Assembly: GCF_014206875.1 (NCBI RefSeq)
Contig: NZ_JACIJO010000002.1
Span: 124,001-188,000 of the forward strand
Reading direction: 5' to 3'
DNA: 64,000 bases
Source of the DNA: Algoriphagus iocasae
GTDB taxonomy: Bacteria > Bacteroidota > Bacteroidia > Cytophagales > Cyclobacteriaceae
The first letter of the stretch is position 1. The number at the start of each line of letters is the position of its first letter. Made by a program: the position numbers and the translations under genes. Positions 54,112 through 63,685 of this stretch are shown here, piece by piece. Under the pieces are notes generated by a model. It was not told where the DNA came from. It ran no database searches and was given only the letters and a program-made list of their open reading frames with translations.

Positions 54112-54583
54112 CCTAAACCACATAGACACATAGTAAGCATAGAAAAAAACTATGCAACTCTATGTGGCTAATATATTATGCGGTTCAATTAATTAACTCT
54201 TTTGAAACAAATACAACTATTATCCAAAACTCATTGGACATGATCAATTTGGAACCTCATGAAGGATTTTGAGAGAATTTAAATCCTTCGAAAAATTATT
54301 GAATAATAAGTTCCCTAAACCACATAGACACATAGTAAGCATAGAAAAAAACTATGCAACTCTATGTGGCTAATATATTATGCGGTTCAATTAATTAACT
54401 CTTTTGAAACAAATACAACTATTATCCAAAACTCATTGGACATGATCAATTTGGAACCTCATGAAGGATTTTGAGAGAATTTAAATCCTTTGAAAAATTA
54501 TTGAATAATAAGTTTCCCAAACCACATAGACACATAGAGTAAGCATAGAAAAAAACTATGCAACTCTATGTGGCTATGTGGTA
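54112..54583. repeat. 202-bp tandem repeat (two full units and a partial third)
   Basis: Units start at 54112, 54314 and 54516; the third stops matching soon after CTATGTGG. Each unit contains a nested hairpin: CCACATAG / CTATGTGG outer arms and GCATAG-A7-CTATGC inner arms. Units 1 and 2 are almost identical, so the duplication is recent. No open frame of interest. Outside the repeats, 53989-54780 holds only a terminator and a degenerate copy. Confidence 0.9.
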
Positions 54584-54705
54584 ACATTTCTTCCTCATTT
54601 ATTCTAAGATTTTATCCTTTAAGGTTGAAATTAAGGCGAATAAAAACCTTTGACGAAGGACTTCGAAGAGCATCCTGATTTAATGCTTACCGAATATTTA
54701 ATCTC

Positions 54706-54761
54706 CCAAATCACATAGATTCAATAGATCAAAAACTATTTAACTCTATGTGCCTATTTGG
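54706..54761. repeat. Degenerate copy of the CCACATAG/CTATGTGG hairpin
   Basis: CCAAATCACATAG and CTATGTGCCTATTTGG arms around an AAAAACTATT-like centre, the same design as the hairpin of the 202-bp unit but diverged. Confidence 0.6.
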
Positions 54762-54780
54762 TTTAAAAAGGGGATTTAAC

Positions 54781-55893
54781 TTACTGATCAAACCACCAAG
54801 GCGGTGTATCGTTGCTGCTATTTTTGAATTCACTACATCTTAAGCAGGTTTTAGGATAATCATCCAATGGCCTCGTTGGTGAATAGGTGCACACCTCGGC
54901 ATTGAAAAAAGGAACATCTGCTCTTGTGGTATAAATCCTAGTCAGATTGACTTTGGCAACTTCAAAATAGCCTAGAACTATTTCACTCTCGTCATTTACG
55001 TTGTAAAGATTGCCTAGAACAGGTGCTGGGGGCGTATCAAAAACGGAACCTGTATTACCCACAAGTTCTTTGATCCTTCGCCAATATTCATATGCTTCTT
55101 TGTTGGTACTGACTTGCCTCACATTGAAGTAATGCCTACTCAAGAATGATTCATCTATGATTCGCTGGGCTACAATCCGCTTGGATTGATTCCCTTCATT
55201 ATTCAGAAGGTCTCCATTGACCAAGGTAATTCTTTCTGGATCCGGATAACCAAAAACGTAACAATCTGGCGGAGCTCTATTAAATGGATTTGGGAAAAAT
55301 GTCAAATTCCAGTAATAGGCCTCATCCACATCCCATCTCAGATAATACCCTCCTGTTTGTTGAGGTAGTGTCGCTTCAGTTTCTATAGAAATAAAAGGAG
55401 TTTCTGGCTGATCCTCGATAATTCCTCGGGTAAATGAATAAGAAAGTACATCAGAACCTACCACTGATGGCATCGTTTGGGGTTTTGATCGATACATTTT
55501 CCCTTTTACTTCGATTTCAAGGTAGATCTCGGAAGCAGATTCCAAATCAACTCCTGAGTTCATTTCATACTGCCCAGCTTTAGTTTCTGTATAAAGTACC
55601 GAAGCAAAACCATCTCCATATATTACCATCAATTTGATATTTGCCCCAGAAACAGGCCTTGGCAGATCATTCAACACATAATTTTTATTATCCTCAAATA
55701 ATGGCTCTCGGTCTTTGGAAGTAGTTTCTGAAAGAAATACCAATTGAGGTTCATTGAGATTATTCACTTGGCCGGATACAATCAGCTTTTCTACTCCTTT
55801 ATCCAAAGGGAAATCTATTTGCTCTACACAGGAATTGGCCAAAACAAAAATCAAGAATGCCGCAAAGGCCCGGATCAATTGAAACTTATTCAT
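54781..55893 (-). CDS. DUF4249 lipoprotein, partner of the TonB receptor
   Basis: 370 residues from ATG 55893; lipoprotein signal with cysteine in LANSCVEQIDF. EKLIVSGQVNNLNEPQLVFL and a central YYLRWDVDEAYYW are typical of DUF4249. The start overlaps the TonB receptor stop by 8 bases, so they are coupled and act together at the outer membrane. Two Cys residues in KTCLRCSEF near the C-terminus. Substrate unknown. Confidence 0.9.
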   Translation of the reverse strand: MNKFQLIRAFAAFLIFVLANSCVEQIDFPLDKGVEKLIVSGQVNNLNEPQLVFLSETTSKDREPLFEDNKNYVLNDLPRPVSGANIKLMVIYGDGFASVLYTETKAGQYEMNSGVDLESASEIYLEIEVKGKMYRSKPQTMPSVVGSDVLSYSFTRGIIEDQPETPFISIETEATLPQQTGGYYLRWDVDEAYYWNLTFFPNPFNRAPPDCYVFGYPDPERITLVNGDLLNNEGNQSKRIVAQRIIDESFLSRHYFNVRQVSTNKEAYEYWRRIKELVGNTGSVFDTPPAPVLGNLYNVNDESEIVLGYFEVAKVNLTRIYTTRADVPFFNAEVCTYSPTRPLDDYPKTCLRCSEFKNSSNDTPPWWFDQ

Positions 55894-58303
55894 CAGCACC
55901 TCCTCCAAATTTGATACTGTAAGAAATAGAAGGGAAAATCGCTCCCAAAACGGCTAATCTATAGGGTCTCAACTGCTGTGAATCTCCATCTTTTTGCCAA
56001 AAAACAGAATAGGCATTTCGACGTCCCAATAAATTATATATGCTAAAGTTTAGGCTGTCTCCTTTCTTAGAAAAAACCTTCTCTACGGTATAAGAAACAT
56101 CCACTCTGAAATAATCAGGAACCCGATATTCGTTTCTCCCTGAATAATCAGGCACAAACAATCCATTTAAAATATAGGAGGCATTGACTGCCGAAATTGG
56201 CCTTCCCGTAGAGTAATTCACACTAAAATTAAACAGCCCTCTTGGATACATTTTTCTACTTAAGATAAAATTGACTTCATGAGGCTTATCATAATTGGAT
56301 GGAAACCATTCTCCATCATTTATCTGCTCCTCAGGGTACAGGCTGGTTGTTTTAAAGAAGGATCTGGAATACGTGTAAGCCAACCATCCAGTCACAAGCC
56401 CCATGTTTTTCTTAATCAAAAATTCCATTCCATAGGCTTTCCCTTCTCCAAAAACCAATTCTGTTTCCAAATGTGGGTTTTGAAATATCTGAGCAAAATT
56501 TCTGTACTCAATCTGATTATCTGTCAATCGGTAAAAGGCATCTACAGAAAACTCCCAGGTATTTCCTTCTGAGTTATGGAAAATCCCAACAGAGAAATTA
56601 TCTGATTTTTGAGGGGCAATATTGGTAGTACTCAGCTGCCAAAGATCGATTGGAGTTGGTCCAAAGGTGTTGCTAACTGACTGCACATACTGAAACAATC
56701 TGGCATAACTTAATTTCAAAGAAGTCCTGAGATTGATATTCCTCCTTAATGAAAAACGGGGCTCAAATCCTGAATAACCTACAATTTTACCATCTCCTTT
56801 GACCTCTGTTCCTGAGATATTCTCTTCTGTAATAGGAGCGCCCTCCACATAATTGTAGACCGTATCAGGTCCCATTTGTGAAAAGGTTGAATATCGAATT
56901 CCGGCAACTATCCCAGTTTTTTCTCCTAGGTCCCACTCTATTTTCGTAAAAAGCGAGGCTTCTAAACCTTTTTCCTTTCCTACTTTGGATTCCTGAATGG
57001 ATGAGAAATCTCCATATGGACTTAATGTTTCAGGTTTTCCTTTATAGTTAATCGCCTCAACTCCTCCAGAAACAGAAATATTATCTTTTGCCCAAACTCC
57101 CGAAAACTTACCCTGCTGATACCGCATTCCATTGCTCACAGAGGCAGCTTCAATCCCTTCCGGGTCAAAAAATGAATTATTGAAATCACCATCTGCGATT
57201 AAAGCTGAGACGGAGAAATTCTCACCTAAGACTCCTTTGTAAATAGCTGAACTTACCCGATTGGTCCAATCATACCCAAACTCATCAGAAAATTTAAAAT
57301 AGTCACTGGTCAATAAGGTATTAACCTTTAACACGTGCCCTTGAGCCAGATTCCAGGATAATCCTAGGTAGCCATCATAAAAATTCAGTTTGCTGTTTTT
57401 TAGATCATAATTTCTGGCCTGATTCAGTAGCCAATTGGTATTTGAAATACGAGCTCCGCCAATAATGCTGATTTTATCCTTTGCTAAAGGCCCCTCTATT
57501 AAAAACTTTCCATTTGAAGTTCCAATTCCTACTTGCCCTCCCCAACTTTCCCGATCTCCATCTCGCATTTGGATGTTTAAAGCAGACCCTGATCTACCTC
57601 CAAAATTTGCCGGTAAGTTGCCTTTATATAAAGTGAAATTCTCGGTGACATCCGTGTTGAAAGCAGAAAGAAATCCCAAAGCATGATTTGAGCTCAAAAC
57701 CATCACCTCATCCATTAATAAAAGATTTTGATCTGTTTTGGCTCCACGAACATTGATTCCGGATGTCCCCTCTCCCACTGTGCTTACTCCGGGAAGTAAC
57801 TGCAAGCCTTTAAAAATATCAGCTTCTCCCAAAAATGCGGGGATTGCTTTCAGCTCCCTTGTCGTCAATTTTGTAATTCCCGTGATCGGCTCTCGGACAT
57901 TTCTATCCGGCTGATCCGAAATAACCACCACTCCTTCCAACTCATAGCTTTTATCCTCCATTTGGAGGTTCAGAACTGCATTTTCATAAATACTGATCTC
58001 TGTAAAAAGTGGGATTTTGGCTAAATTCCTAAATGACACCCGATGTAATCCCGGTTTCAAATTGATCAGATAGGTGCCAAATCTATCAGAGGATATCCCC
58101 GTGAATGAACCATCTACATGAAGACCAACTCCTTCAATAGGATCACCCGAATCTTTATCGGTTATTTTCCCTGTCAAGACATAACTCCCAGCCAAATTGC
58201 CAAGATTTTTACCAAAAGTGAAACTCAGAGAATCACTTTGACCAAAGGCTGGAATTGACCCAAGCATTATCAGGATGATAATTAACTTGATGACATGGTT
58301 CAT
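55886..58303 (-). CDS. TonB-dependent outer-membrane receptor with carboxypeptidase-regulatory-like domain
   Basis: 805 residues with signal peptide ending AFGQS. A CarboxypepD_reg-like beta-sandwich (about 40-120, TGKITDKDSGDPIEGVGLHV), a plug domain (IFKGLQLLPGVSTVGEG, INVRGAKTDQNLLLMDEVMV), and a 22-strand-type barrel to the C-terminus. Imports a substrate that is probably bound by the DUF4249 lipoprotein encoded next. Not a SusC/SusD pair: no SusD homologue is present. Confidence 0.93.
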   Translation of the reverse strand: MNHVIKLIIILIMLGSIPAFGQSDSLSFTFGKNLGNLAGSYVLTGKITDKDSGDPIEGVGLHVDGSFTGISSDRFGTYLINLKPGLHRVSFRNLAKIPLFTEISIYENAVLNLQMEDKSYELEGVVVISDQPDRNVREPITGITKLTTRELKAIPAFLGEADIFKGLQLLPGVSTVGEGTSGINVRGAKTDQNLLLMDEVMVLSSNHALGFLSAFNTDVTENFTLYKGNLPANFGGRSGSALNIQMRDGDRESWGGQVGIGTSNGKFLIEGPLAKDKISIIGGARISNTNWLLNQARNYDLKNSKLNFYDGYLGLSWNLAQGHVLKVNTLLTSDYFKFSDEFGYDWTNRVSSAIYKGVLGENFSVSALIADGDFNNSFFDPEGIEAASVSNGMRYQQGKFSGVWAKDNISVSGGVEAINYKGKPETLSPYGDFSSIQESKVGKEKGLEASLFTKIEWDLGEKTGIVAGIRYSTFSQMGPDTVYNYVEGAPITEENISGTEVKGDGKIVGYSGFEPRFSLRRNINLRTSLKLSYARLFQYVQSVSNTFGPTPIDLWQLSTTNIAPQKSDNFSVGIFHNSEGNTWEFSVDAFYRLTDNQIEYRNFAQIFQNPHLETELVFGEGKAYGMEFLIKKNMGLVTGWLAYTYSRSFFKTTSLYPEEQINDGEWFPSNYDKPHEVNFILSRKMYPRGLFNFSVNYSTGRPISAVNASYILNGLFVPDYSGRNEYRVPDYFRVDVSYTVEKVFSKKGDSLNFSIYNLLGRRNAYSVFWQKDGDSQQLRPYRLAVLGAIFPSISYSIKFGGGADE

Positions 58304-58397
58304 TCGAGGTTATTTAAAAAACAGTGGGTTTATTTTGCTACTTAAAATGACTAATATTTTTTAGGATAACTAAAGAAATTATATGAAAAACAGTCTT

Positions 58398-59216
58398 TTA
58401 CATCCTTGTGACTAATTCCGCCATCAATTTCGCCATAATTGGCTCCGCCAAAGCAGCAGCAGCTAGTACCTCAGCAATAGTGACTTTTTTGATTTTACCT
58501 TCTACACCAAGGTCAGTAATTGCAGAAATCCCAAAAACCTCCAAGCCCATCTGTCTCGCAACAATGACTTCAGGAACAGTACTCATCCCTACTGCATCAG
58601 CTCCGATGCTCCGTAAATATTTATACTCTGCAGGAGTTTCCAGATTGGGACCTTGCACGCCTGCATAAACTCCGGTGTGGAACATGAAATTATTTTCCAG
58701 CGCGATATTCTGAGCCAATTTGATCAACCTAGGAGAATAAGCATCTGACATATCTGGAAAACGAACTCCAAACTCATCTAGGTTTTTACCTCTCAAAGGA
58801 TTCTCAGGAAATAAATCGATATGATCATTGATGATCATTACTTCCCCGACATGCTGAGAAGGATTAAGTCCCCCACAAGCATTTGAAACCAATAGACTTT
58901 GCACACCGAGGAGTTTCATCACCCTCACAGGAAAAGTCACTTCCTTCATCGAATAACCTTCATAATAATGAAACCGGCCTTTCATCGCCACGACTTTCTT
59001 TTCACCTATTTTTCCGAAAATCAATTTTCCAGAATGGCTTTCTACCGTGGAAATCGGAAAATAGGGAATCTCACTATAGTCAATTTCAATATCCACCTGG
59101 ATTTTCTCTCCTAATTTCCCGAGACCTGTTCCTAGAATAATTCCGATATTCACGGGCTCAGCATGAAGGTTTTGAATAAAGTGATAGGCTTCTTTTATCT
59201 GATCAGCGTAGTTCAT
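58398..59216 (-). CDS. Purine-nucleoside phosphorylase (type I, inosine/guanosine)
   Basis: 272 residues. IGIILGTGLGKLGEKI (phosphate loop), VESHSGKLIFG, ACGGLNPSQHVGEVMI, GVYAGVQGPNLETPAEYKYL and MSTVPEVIVARQ match trimeric PNPs. Splits purine nucleosides with phosphate for salvage. Single gene. Confidence 0.94.
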   Translation of the reverse strand: MNYADQIKEAYHFIQNLHAEPVNIGIILGTGLGKLGEKIQVDIEIDYSEIPYFPISTVESHSGKLIFGKIGEKKVVAMKGRFHYYEGYSMKEVTFPVRVMKLLGVQSLLVSNACGGLNPSQHVGEVMIINDHIDLFPENPLRGKNLDEFGVRFPDMSDAYSPRLIKLAQNIALENNFMFHTGVYAGVQGPNLETPAEYKYLRSIGADAVGMSTVPEVIVARQMGLEVFGISAITDLGVEGKIKKVTIAEVLAAAALAEPIMAKLMAELVTRM

Positions 59217-59313
59217 TGTTTCAAAAATTCTTAATTAGTAAAGATATTAAAATTGGCCCTTGGGCAAACCATTCGATTAAACAGCTTGTTTAGGCTGACA
59301 AAATACACCGGAA

Positions 59314-59838
59314 ATGATCAAAATCATCGTTGGCACCAACCGAAAAAATTCAGTCTCTAAAATTATCGCAGAACTCTATCAATCTATCCTTTCTGAAAAA
59401 GGAGCAGCTTCTGAAATCATGGAATTAGAAAATCTGCCAATTGATTTTATAGAGACAGCATTGTATGAAAACAATGGGAAAAACGAGGACTATAACCTCT
59501 TCCACGATAAGCTAGAGGAAGGAGAAAAATTTGTGTTTATCGTTCCGGAATATAACGGGTCATTTCCAGGAATCTTAAAAACGTTTATTGACGGGATGAA
59601 CTATCCCAATACTTTTAGAAATAAAAAAAGTGCCCTAGTGGGCATCTCTTCTGGAATGGGGGGAGGTGGCATCGCATTGAGCCACCTCACCGATATATTC
59701 CATTATCTGGGTATGCATGTCCTTGCTCTCAAGCCAAAACTTGCCAAAATAGAGCAAAATATGTCAGATAACCTGCTCACCAACAGGCTTTACATGGACT
59801 TATTGCAAACCCAGGCAGACATGCTGCTTGAATTCTAA
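59314..59838 (+). CDS. NAD(P)H-dependent FMN reductase
   Basis: 174 residues, flavodoxin-like fold: IIVGTNRKNSVSKIIAELY, the VPEYNGSFPGILKTFIDG FMN-binding segment, and ISSGMGGGGIAL. Acts as flavin or azo/quinone reductase; substrate open. Convergent with ftsZ, 3 bases between stops. Confidence 0.9.
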   Translation: MIKIIVGTNRKNSVSKIIAELYQSILSEKGAASEIMELENLPIDFIETALYENNGKNEDYNLFHDKLEEGEKFVFIVPEYNGSFPGILKTFIDGMNYPNTFRNKKSALVGISSGMGGGGIALSHLTDIFHYLGMHVLALKPKLAKIEQNMSDNLLTNRLYMDLLQTQADMLLEF

Positions 59839-59841
59839 GCT

Positions 59842-61512
59842 TTAGTCCACATTGTCGTGCAAGAATCTGTTATTTCCCAGAATCTCATTATCATCGTTCA
59901 GATTGTACTTGCTGATGCTTTGCTCTGAACTGTGCTGAGGTTCGTTCAATTTCACATTCTTACGCTGGTAAGCTGGCACTTCCATTTTCTCTTTCAATTC
60001 TTCCGGAGTCGGATTGAAAGTACGGTTGCCTCTTAACTTCTCGAATCTCTCATGAGCTCTTTGAATCGCTTTTTGCTTCATTTGCTCATAATAGTCGTTT
60101 GCAAAAACCGGAGCCGCTGGCTCAGACTCTTCTTTGTTTGGCTGAGGCTCACTTTTGTCCTCTTCCTCATATAGATCATGAACGATCTTTTCTGGTTCAG
60201 GCTTGACAAATTCAAATTCAGCCGCTTCTTCTTGCTTTGGCTTCACTTCGAAATTAAACTCAGGTTCAACTTCTTCTTCTTTCTCCATTTTTGGAGCAGG
60301 CTTTTCTTCTACTGGCTTGCTAGCCTGTGGAGCAGCTTTAGGGAAAGAGAAAACAAATGTAGAACCATTGCCTACAGCCTCTTCTTTCACTTTTTCGCTC
60401 TTTCCAGAGTCTAGGTTAATCACAGTTTTAACAGCTTCCTGCTCAGGCGCTTTTTCTACTACACTTGGAGCAATGATAGGTGTTGGCAAAGGAGTTTTCA
60501 TTTCTGCTTTTTTCGCAGCTCCTTGCAATCTGTCCATTTCAAAACCAGTAGCAATCACAGTTACTCGGATCGCTTTGCCTAATTCAGGATCAATACCTTG
60601 ACCGAAGATCACCTCTGCATTATCACCTGCTTTCTCCTGGATATATTCAGTGATTTCACTCAATTCGTCCATAGAAAGTTCCTCGTCCTCACCGGACATA
60701 ATAGATAGCAAGATTTTCTCAGCACCTTTGATATCCACATTGTTTAGCAATGGAGATGAGATCGCAGCACCAGCCGCACGGATAGCTCTTCCTTCTCCCT
60801 CTTCGGTAGAAGATCCCATTACTGCAGCACCGGCATCTTTCATTACCGTTTTCACATCTTCAAAATCTACGTTTACATCCTGATGGATAGTAATGATTTC
60901 AGCGATGGATTTTGCAGCGGTCGTCAAGATATCATCTGCTTTTCCAAACGCAGTTCTGATCGCAAGATTTCCGTAAATCTCTCTCAGTTTGTCGTTCAAA
61001 ATCACCAACACGGTATCACAATTCTCACGAAGTGACTCGATACCCTGCTGTGCAACATTCATTTTCTTTTTACCCTCAAACATAAATGGAGCAGTGACAA
61101 TACCCACTGTCAAAATGTTGAGTTCCTTGGCGATTTTAGCAATGATCGGAGCTGCACCTGTTCCGGTACCGCCTCCCATTCCTGCTGTGATAAACACCAT
61201 TTTGGTATTATCCGCCAATAGCTCACGAATCTCATCCTGAGACTCAATAGCCGCATTTTTACCTTGCTCAGGATTTGCTCCTGCGCCCAAACCTTCTGTA
61301 AGGTTAGCTCCCAATTGAAGTCTCAAAGGAACTGGACTGGACTTCAAAGCTTGCGCGTCAGTGTTGACAACGACAAACTCTACATCCTTAATTCCTTGGC
61401 TGAACATGTGGTTTACGGCATTGGAGCCGCCCCCACCTACGCCAATTACTTTGATAATCGACTTTTGATTTTTTGGAAGATCAAATCTGTAATCTTTCAT
61501 GTTATCTGACAT
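59842..61512 (-). CDS. ftsZ: Cell division protein FtsZ
   Basis: 556 residues, tubulin-like GTPase that forms the division ring. IKVIGVGGGGSNAVNHMF at the start, GTPase signature AGMGGGTGTGAAP, VDFEDVKTVMKDAG synergy region. The globular part ends near residue 320; the next ~180 residues are a disordered Glu/Pro/Lys-rich linker, then a basic helix (EKLRGNRTFNP) and the tail NNRFLHDNVD. Long linkers are usual in Bacteroidota. Last gene of the murC-ftsQ-ftsA-ftsZ cluster. Confidence 0.97.
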   Translation of the reverse strand: MSDNMKDYRFDLPKNQKSIIKVIGVGGGGSNAVNHMFSQGIKDVEFVVVNTDAQALKSSPVPLRLQLGANLTEGLGAGANPEQGKNAAIESQDEIRELLADNTKMVFITAGMGGGTGTGAAPIIAKIAKELNILTVGIVTAPFMFEGKKKMNVAQQGIESLRENCDTVLVILNDKLREIYGNLAIRTAFGKADDILTTAAKSIAEIITIHQDVNVDFEDVKTVMKDAGAAVMGSSTEEGEGRAIRAAGAAISSPLLNNVDIKGAEKILLSIMSGEDEELSMDELSEITEYIQEKAGDNAEVIFGQGIDPELGKAIRVTVIATGFEMDRLQGAAKKAEMKTPLPTPIIAPSVVEKAPEQEAVKTVINLDSGKSEKVKEEAVGNGSTFVFSFPKAAPQASKPVEEKPAPKMEKEEEVEPEFNFEVKPKQEEAAEFEFVKPEPEKIVHDLYEEEDKSEPQPNKEESEPAAPVFANDYYEQMKQKAIQRAHERFEKLRGNRTFNPTPEELKEKMEVPAYQRKNVKLNEPQHSSEQSISKYNLNDDNEILGNNRFLHDNVD

Positions 61513-61605
61513 ATTTATTTTTGGTGAATTAGTTTCTGTTGTTAGTGGAAAGTTTAATTGGGGAAATAATCAGCAAGACCAATTACCTCCCCTCAATCAT
61601 AAGCC

Positions 61606-62916
61606 CTAGTAGGTAATATCGTCTCCTATATCATCAGTGATCAAACCTTTCAGTTTTGCACCGATACTTCTGAAAATATCTTTTGAAAGCAGCTCCTTAT
61701 TTTCCTGTCTTACTATGGGGCCTTCATTCGCTCTTCTTTTTTTATATCCTTCTTCGCGCTCATCCAGAGATTTGAAGCCTGCCAATACCAACCCGACTGA
61801 AGTGGCATACATAGGAGATTTCACTTCCTCCACCACTGATCTACCCAAATGCTCATTTGGATAGCCGATTCTTGTGTCGAGGCCAGTCATGTATTCAAAC
61901 AGTTGGCTGATGCACTGCAACTGAGATCCGCCTCCTGTCAATACAATCCCTGCTGCCAATTTTTTGTAATGACCGGATTGCATGATTTCATTCTGGACGA
62001 TCTCAATGATTTCCTCCATTCTTGCCTCAATGATGGAAGCAAGGTTTCTGATTGAAATTTCTTTTGGCGGTCTATTTCTCAGGCCTGGGATAGACACTAT
62101 TTCATTTGGGTTGGCCTCATTGGCAATGGCTTTGCCAAATCTGGTTTTAAGGAGTTCAGCTTGGTTTTGCATCACCATGCATCCTTCTTTGATGTCAGTG
62201 GTGATGATGTTTCCTCCCAAAGGAATCACTGCTGTGTGGCGAATAATATTCTCGTAGAAAATGGCAATGTCAGTGGTTCCTCCACCGATATCTACCAAAC
62301 AAACACCGGCTTCTTTTTCCTCTTCGCTCAATACCGACAAGGAACTCGCCAATGGCTCGAGAATCAACTGCTTGGAAGTGAGGTTGGCTCTACGAACGCA
62401 TCTGTTTATGTTATTAATTGCTGTGGTTTGTGCGGTGATAATGTGGAAATCAGCTTCAAGCCTTGTTCCTGACATCCCTACAGGATCTTTAATTCCACCT
62501 TCGTAATCGACGGTGTAATCCTGAGGCATCACATGGATAATGCTGTTTCCTGGAGGCACGACGATATTTTCCATATCACTGGATAGTCTTCGCACATCTT
62601 CTACCGTGATTTCATCTTCGGTAGGAGTTCTCATGATGCTACCATGCACAATTTTGCTTTGAATGTGCTGTCCAGCAATACCGACAATCACCTCCACGAT
62701 ATCCACATCAGCCATTTCGGAAGCATCTTCCACGGCTTTTTGGATCGCATGAACGGTCTTGTCAATATTCGTGACCACACCACGGTTGACACCATCAGAA
62801 ACGGCTTTCCCCATTCCGAGTACTTCGAGTTTGCCAAACTCATTTTTTCGGCCGATGATCGCACAGATTTTGGTTGTTCCAATATCCAGTCCGACAATTA
62901 GTCTTTCATTTTCCAT
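61606..62916 (-). CDS. ftsA: Cell division protein FtsA
   Basis: 436 residues from ATG 62916 (MENERLIVGLDIGTTKICAI). Actin-like: GLDIGTTK phosphate-1, DIGGGTTDIAIF phosphate-2, LTGGGSQL adenosine motif. The 1C subdomain is present. C-terminal amphipathic stretch (LLSKDIFRSIGAKLKGLI) would bind membrane. An upstream ATG (62940) overlaps ftsQ and is less likely. 10 bases after ftsQ. Confidence 0.96.
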   Translation of the reverse strand: MENERLIVGLDIGTTKICAIIGRKNEFGKLEVLGMGKAVSDGVNRGVVTNIDKTVHAIQKAVEDASEMADVDIVEVIVGIAGQHIQSKIVHGSIMRTPTEDEITVEDVRRLSSDMENIVVPPGNSIIHVMPQDYTVDYEGGIKDPVGMSGTRLEADFHIITAQTTAINNINRCVRRANLTSKQLILEPLASSLSVLSEEEKEAGVCLVDIGGGTTDIAIFYENIIRHTAVIPLGGNIITTDIKEGCMVMQNQAELLKTRFGKAIANEANPNEIVSIPGLRNRPPKEISIRNLASIIEARMEEIIEIVQNEIMQSGHYKKLAAGIVLTGGGSQLQCISQLFEYMTGLDTRIGYPNEHLGRSVVEEVKSPMYATSVGLVLAGFKSLDEREEGYKKRRANEGPIVRQENKELLSKDIFRSIGAKLKGLITDDIGDDITY

Positions 62917-62926
62917 TCCCAAGCTA

Positions 62927-63685
62927 TTATTCACAAACAATTTGATCTTTAAACTTTACGCTTACCCTTGCATAGGCATTCCAGCCTTTTCGTGGTAATA
63001 TCTCCTTATAGAAGACTTCAATCTTTTTAAACTTCTCTTCAATATCCTTCGCATCACCGAACTCAATCACCTGCTTTCCCACTTGCTGCATCATTCGGAT
63101 ATCTGTCTTCGAATTCACTTCCAATTCAGGAATCTGTGCCGACCAAAACTCATCTTCAACAATGAAATTGATCAGGTCCATTAACTCAGGCATTTGCTCT
63201 ATCACATCTCCTTTTTCCATCAGCAATTCTGCCTGCTTACCCTGCAAAATCAGCACTCGGCTGGTGTATGAAGGAGAGGTGGGAATCACCTTGCCCTCCA
63301 CAGTGATGTATCCATCAGCAGCATATGGCCGCGCAATTCTTGCAATTGGCTGATGCTGCTCTATCGTTAAATTCAAAATTCCTTTTTGACCAATCGAAGC
63401 CTCCACTGATTTGATAAATGGATGGCCATTCAATCGCTTTTCGATCTCTCTCAATCGTACTTCCTCTAGCATCAAACCTGCTTTCAATTCTGGAAATGCC
63501 GCTTTCATGATCTCCTGGATTTCTTTGTCTTCGACAAAATAAACCCCGCTTACTCCCTTGATATTTATCTCCGTTCCTTGGAATGTCTTGTACATTGTCT
63601 GCTTCTCCACAAAACCTATGAAGCCGACCAGCACTGCGCAGAGCACCAGAAAAACAAGCGTCTTTTTGATCCTGATCTTTTTCAT
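62927..63685 (-). CDS. ftsQ: Cell division protein FtsQ
   Basis: 252 residues from ATG 63685, whose ATGA overlaps the murC stop; a longer frame starting at 63718 lies inside murC. One transmembrane segment (about 10-28) then a periplasmic POTRA-like and beta domain (IKGVSGVYFVEDKEIQEIM, GHPFIKSVEASIGQKGILNL). Bitopic divisome protein. POTRA follows the membrane anchor as usual. Confidence 0.9.
   Translation of the reverse strand: MKKIRIKKTLVFLVLCAVLVGFIGFVEKQTMYKTFQGTEINIKGVSGVYFVEDKEIQEIMKAAFPELKAGLMLEEVRLREIEKRLNGHPFIKSVEASIGQKGILNLTIEQHQPIARIARPYAADGYITVEGKVIPTSPSYTSRVLILQGKQAELLMEKGDVIEQMPELMDLINFIVEDEFWSAQIPELEVNSKTDIRMMQQVGKQVIEFGDAKDIEEKFKKIEVFYKEILPRKGWNAYARVSVKFKDQIVCE

Noticed and set aside
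54112..54583. CRISPR-like periodicity
   Set aside because: The period is 202 bp with the whole unit repeated, not short repeats with unique spacers, and no cas genes are near.
60178..62506. Plus-strand frames opposite ftsZ and ftsA
   Set aside because: Shadows of highly conserved genes on the other strand.
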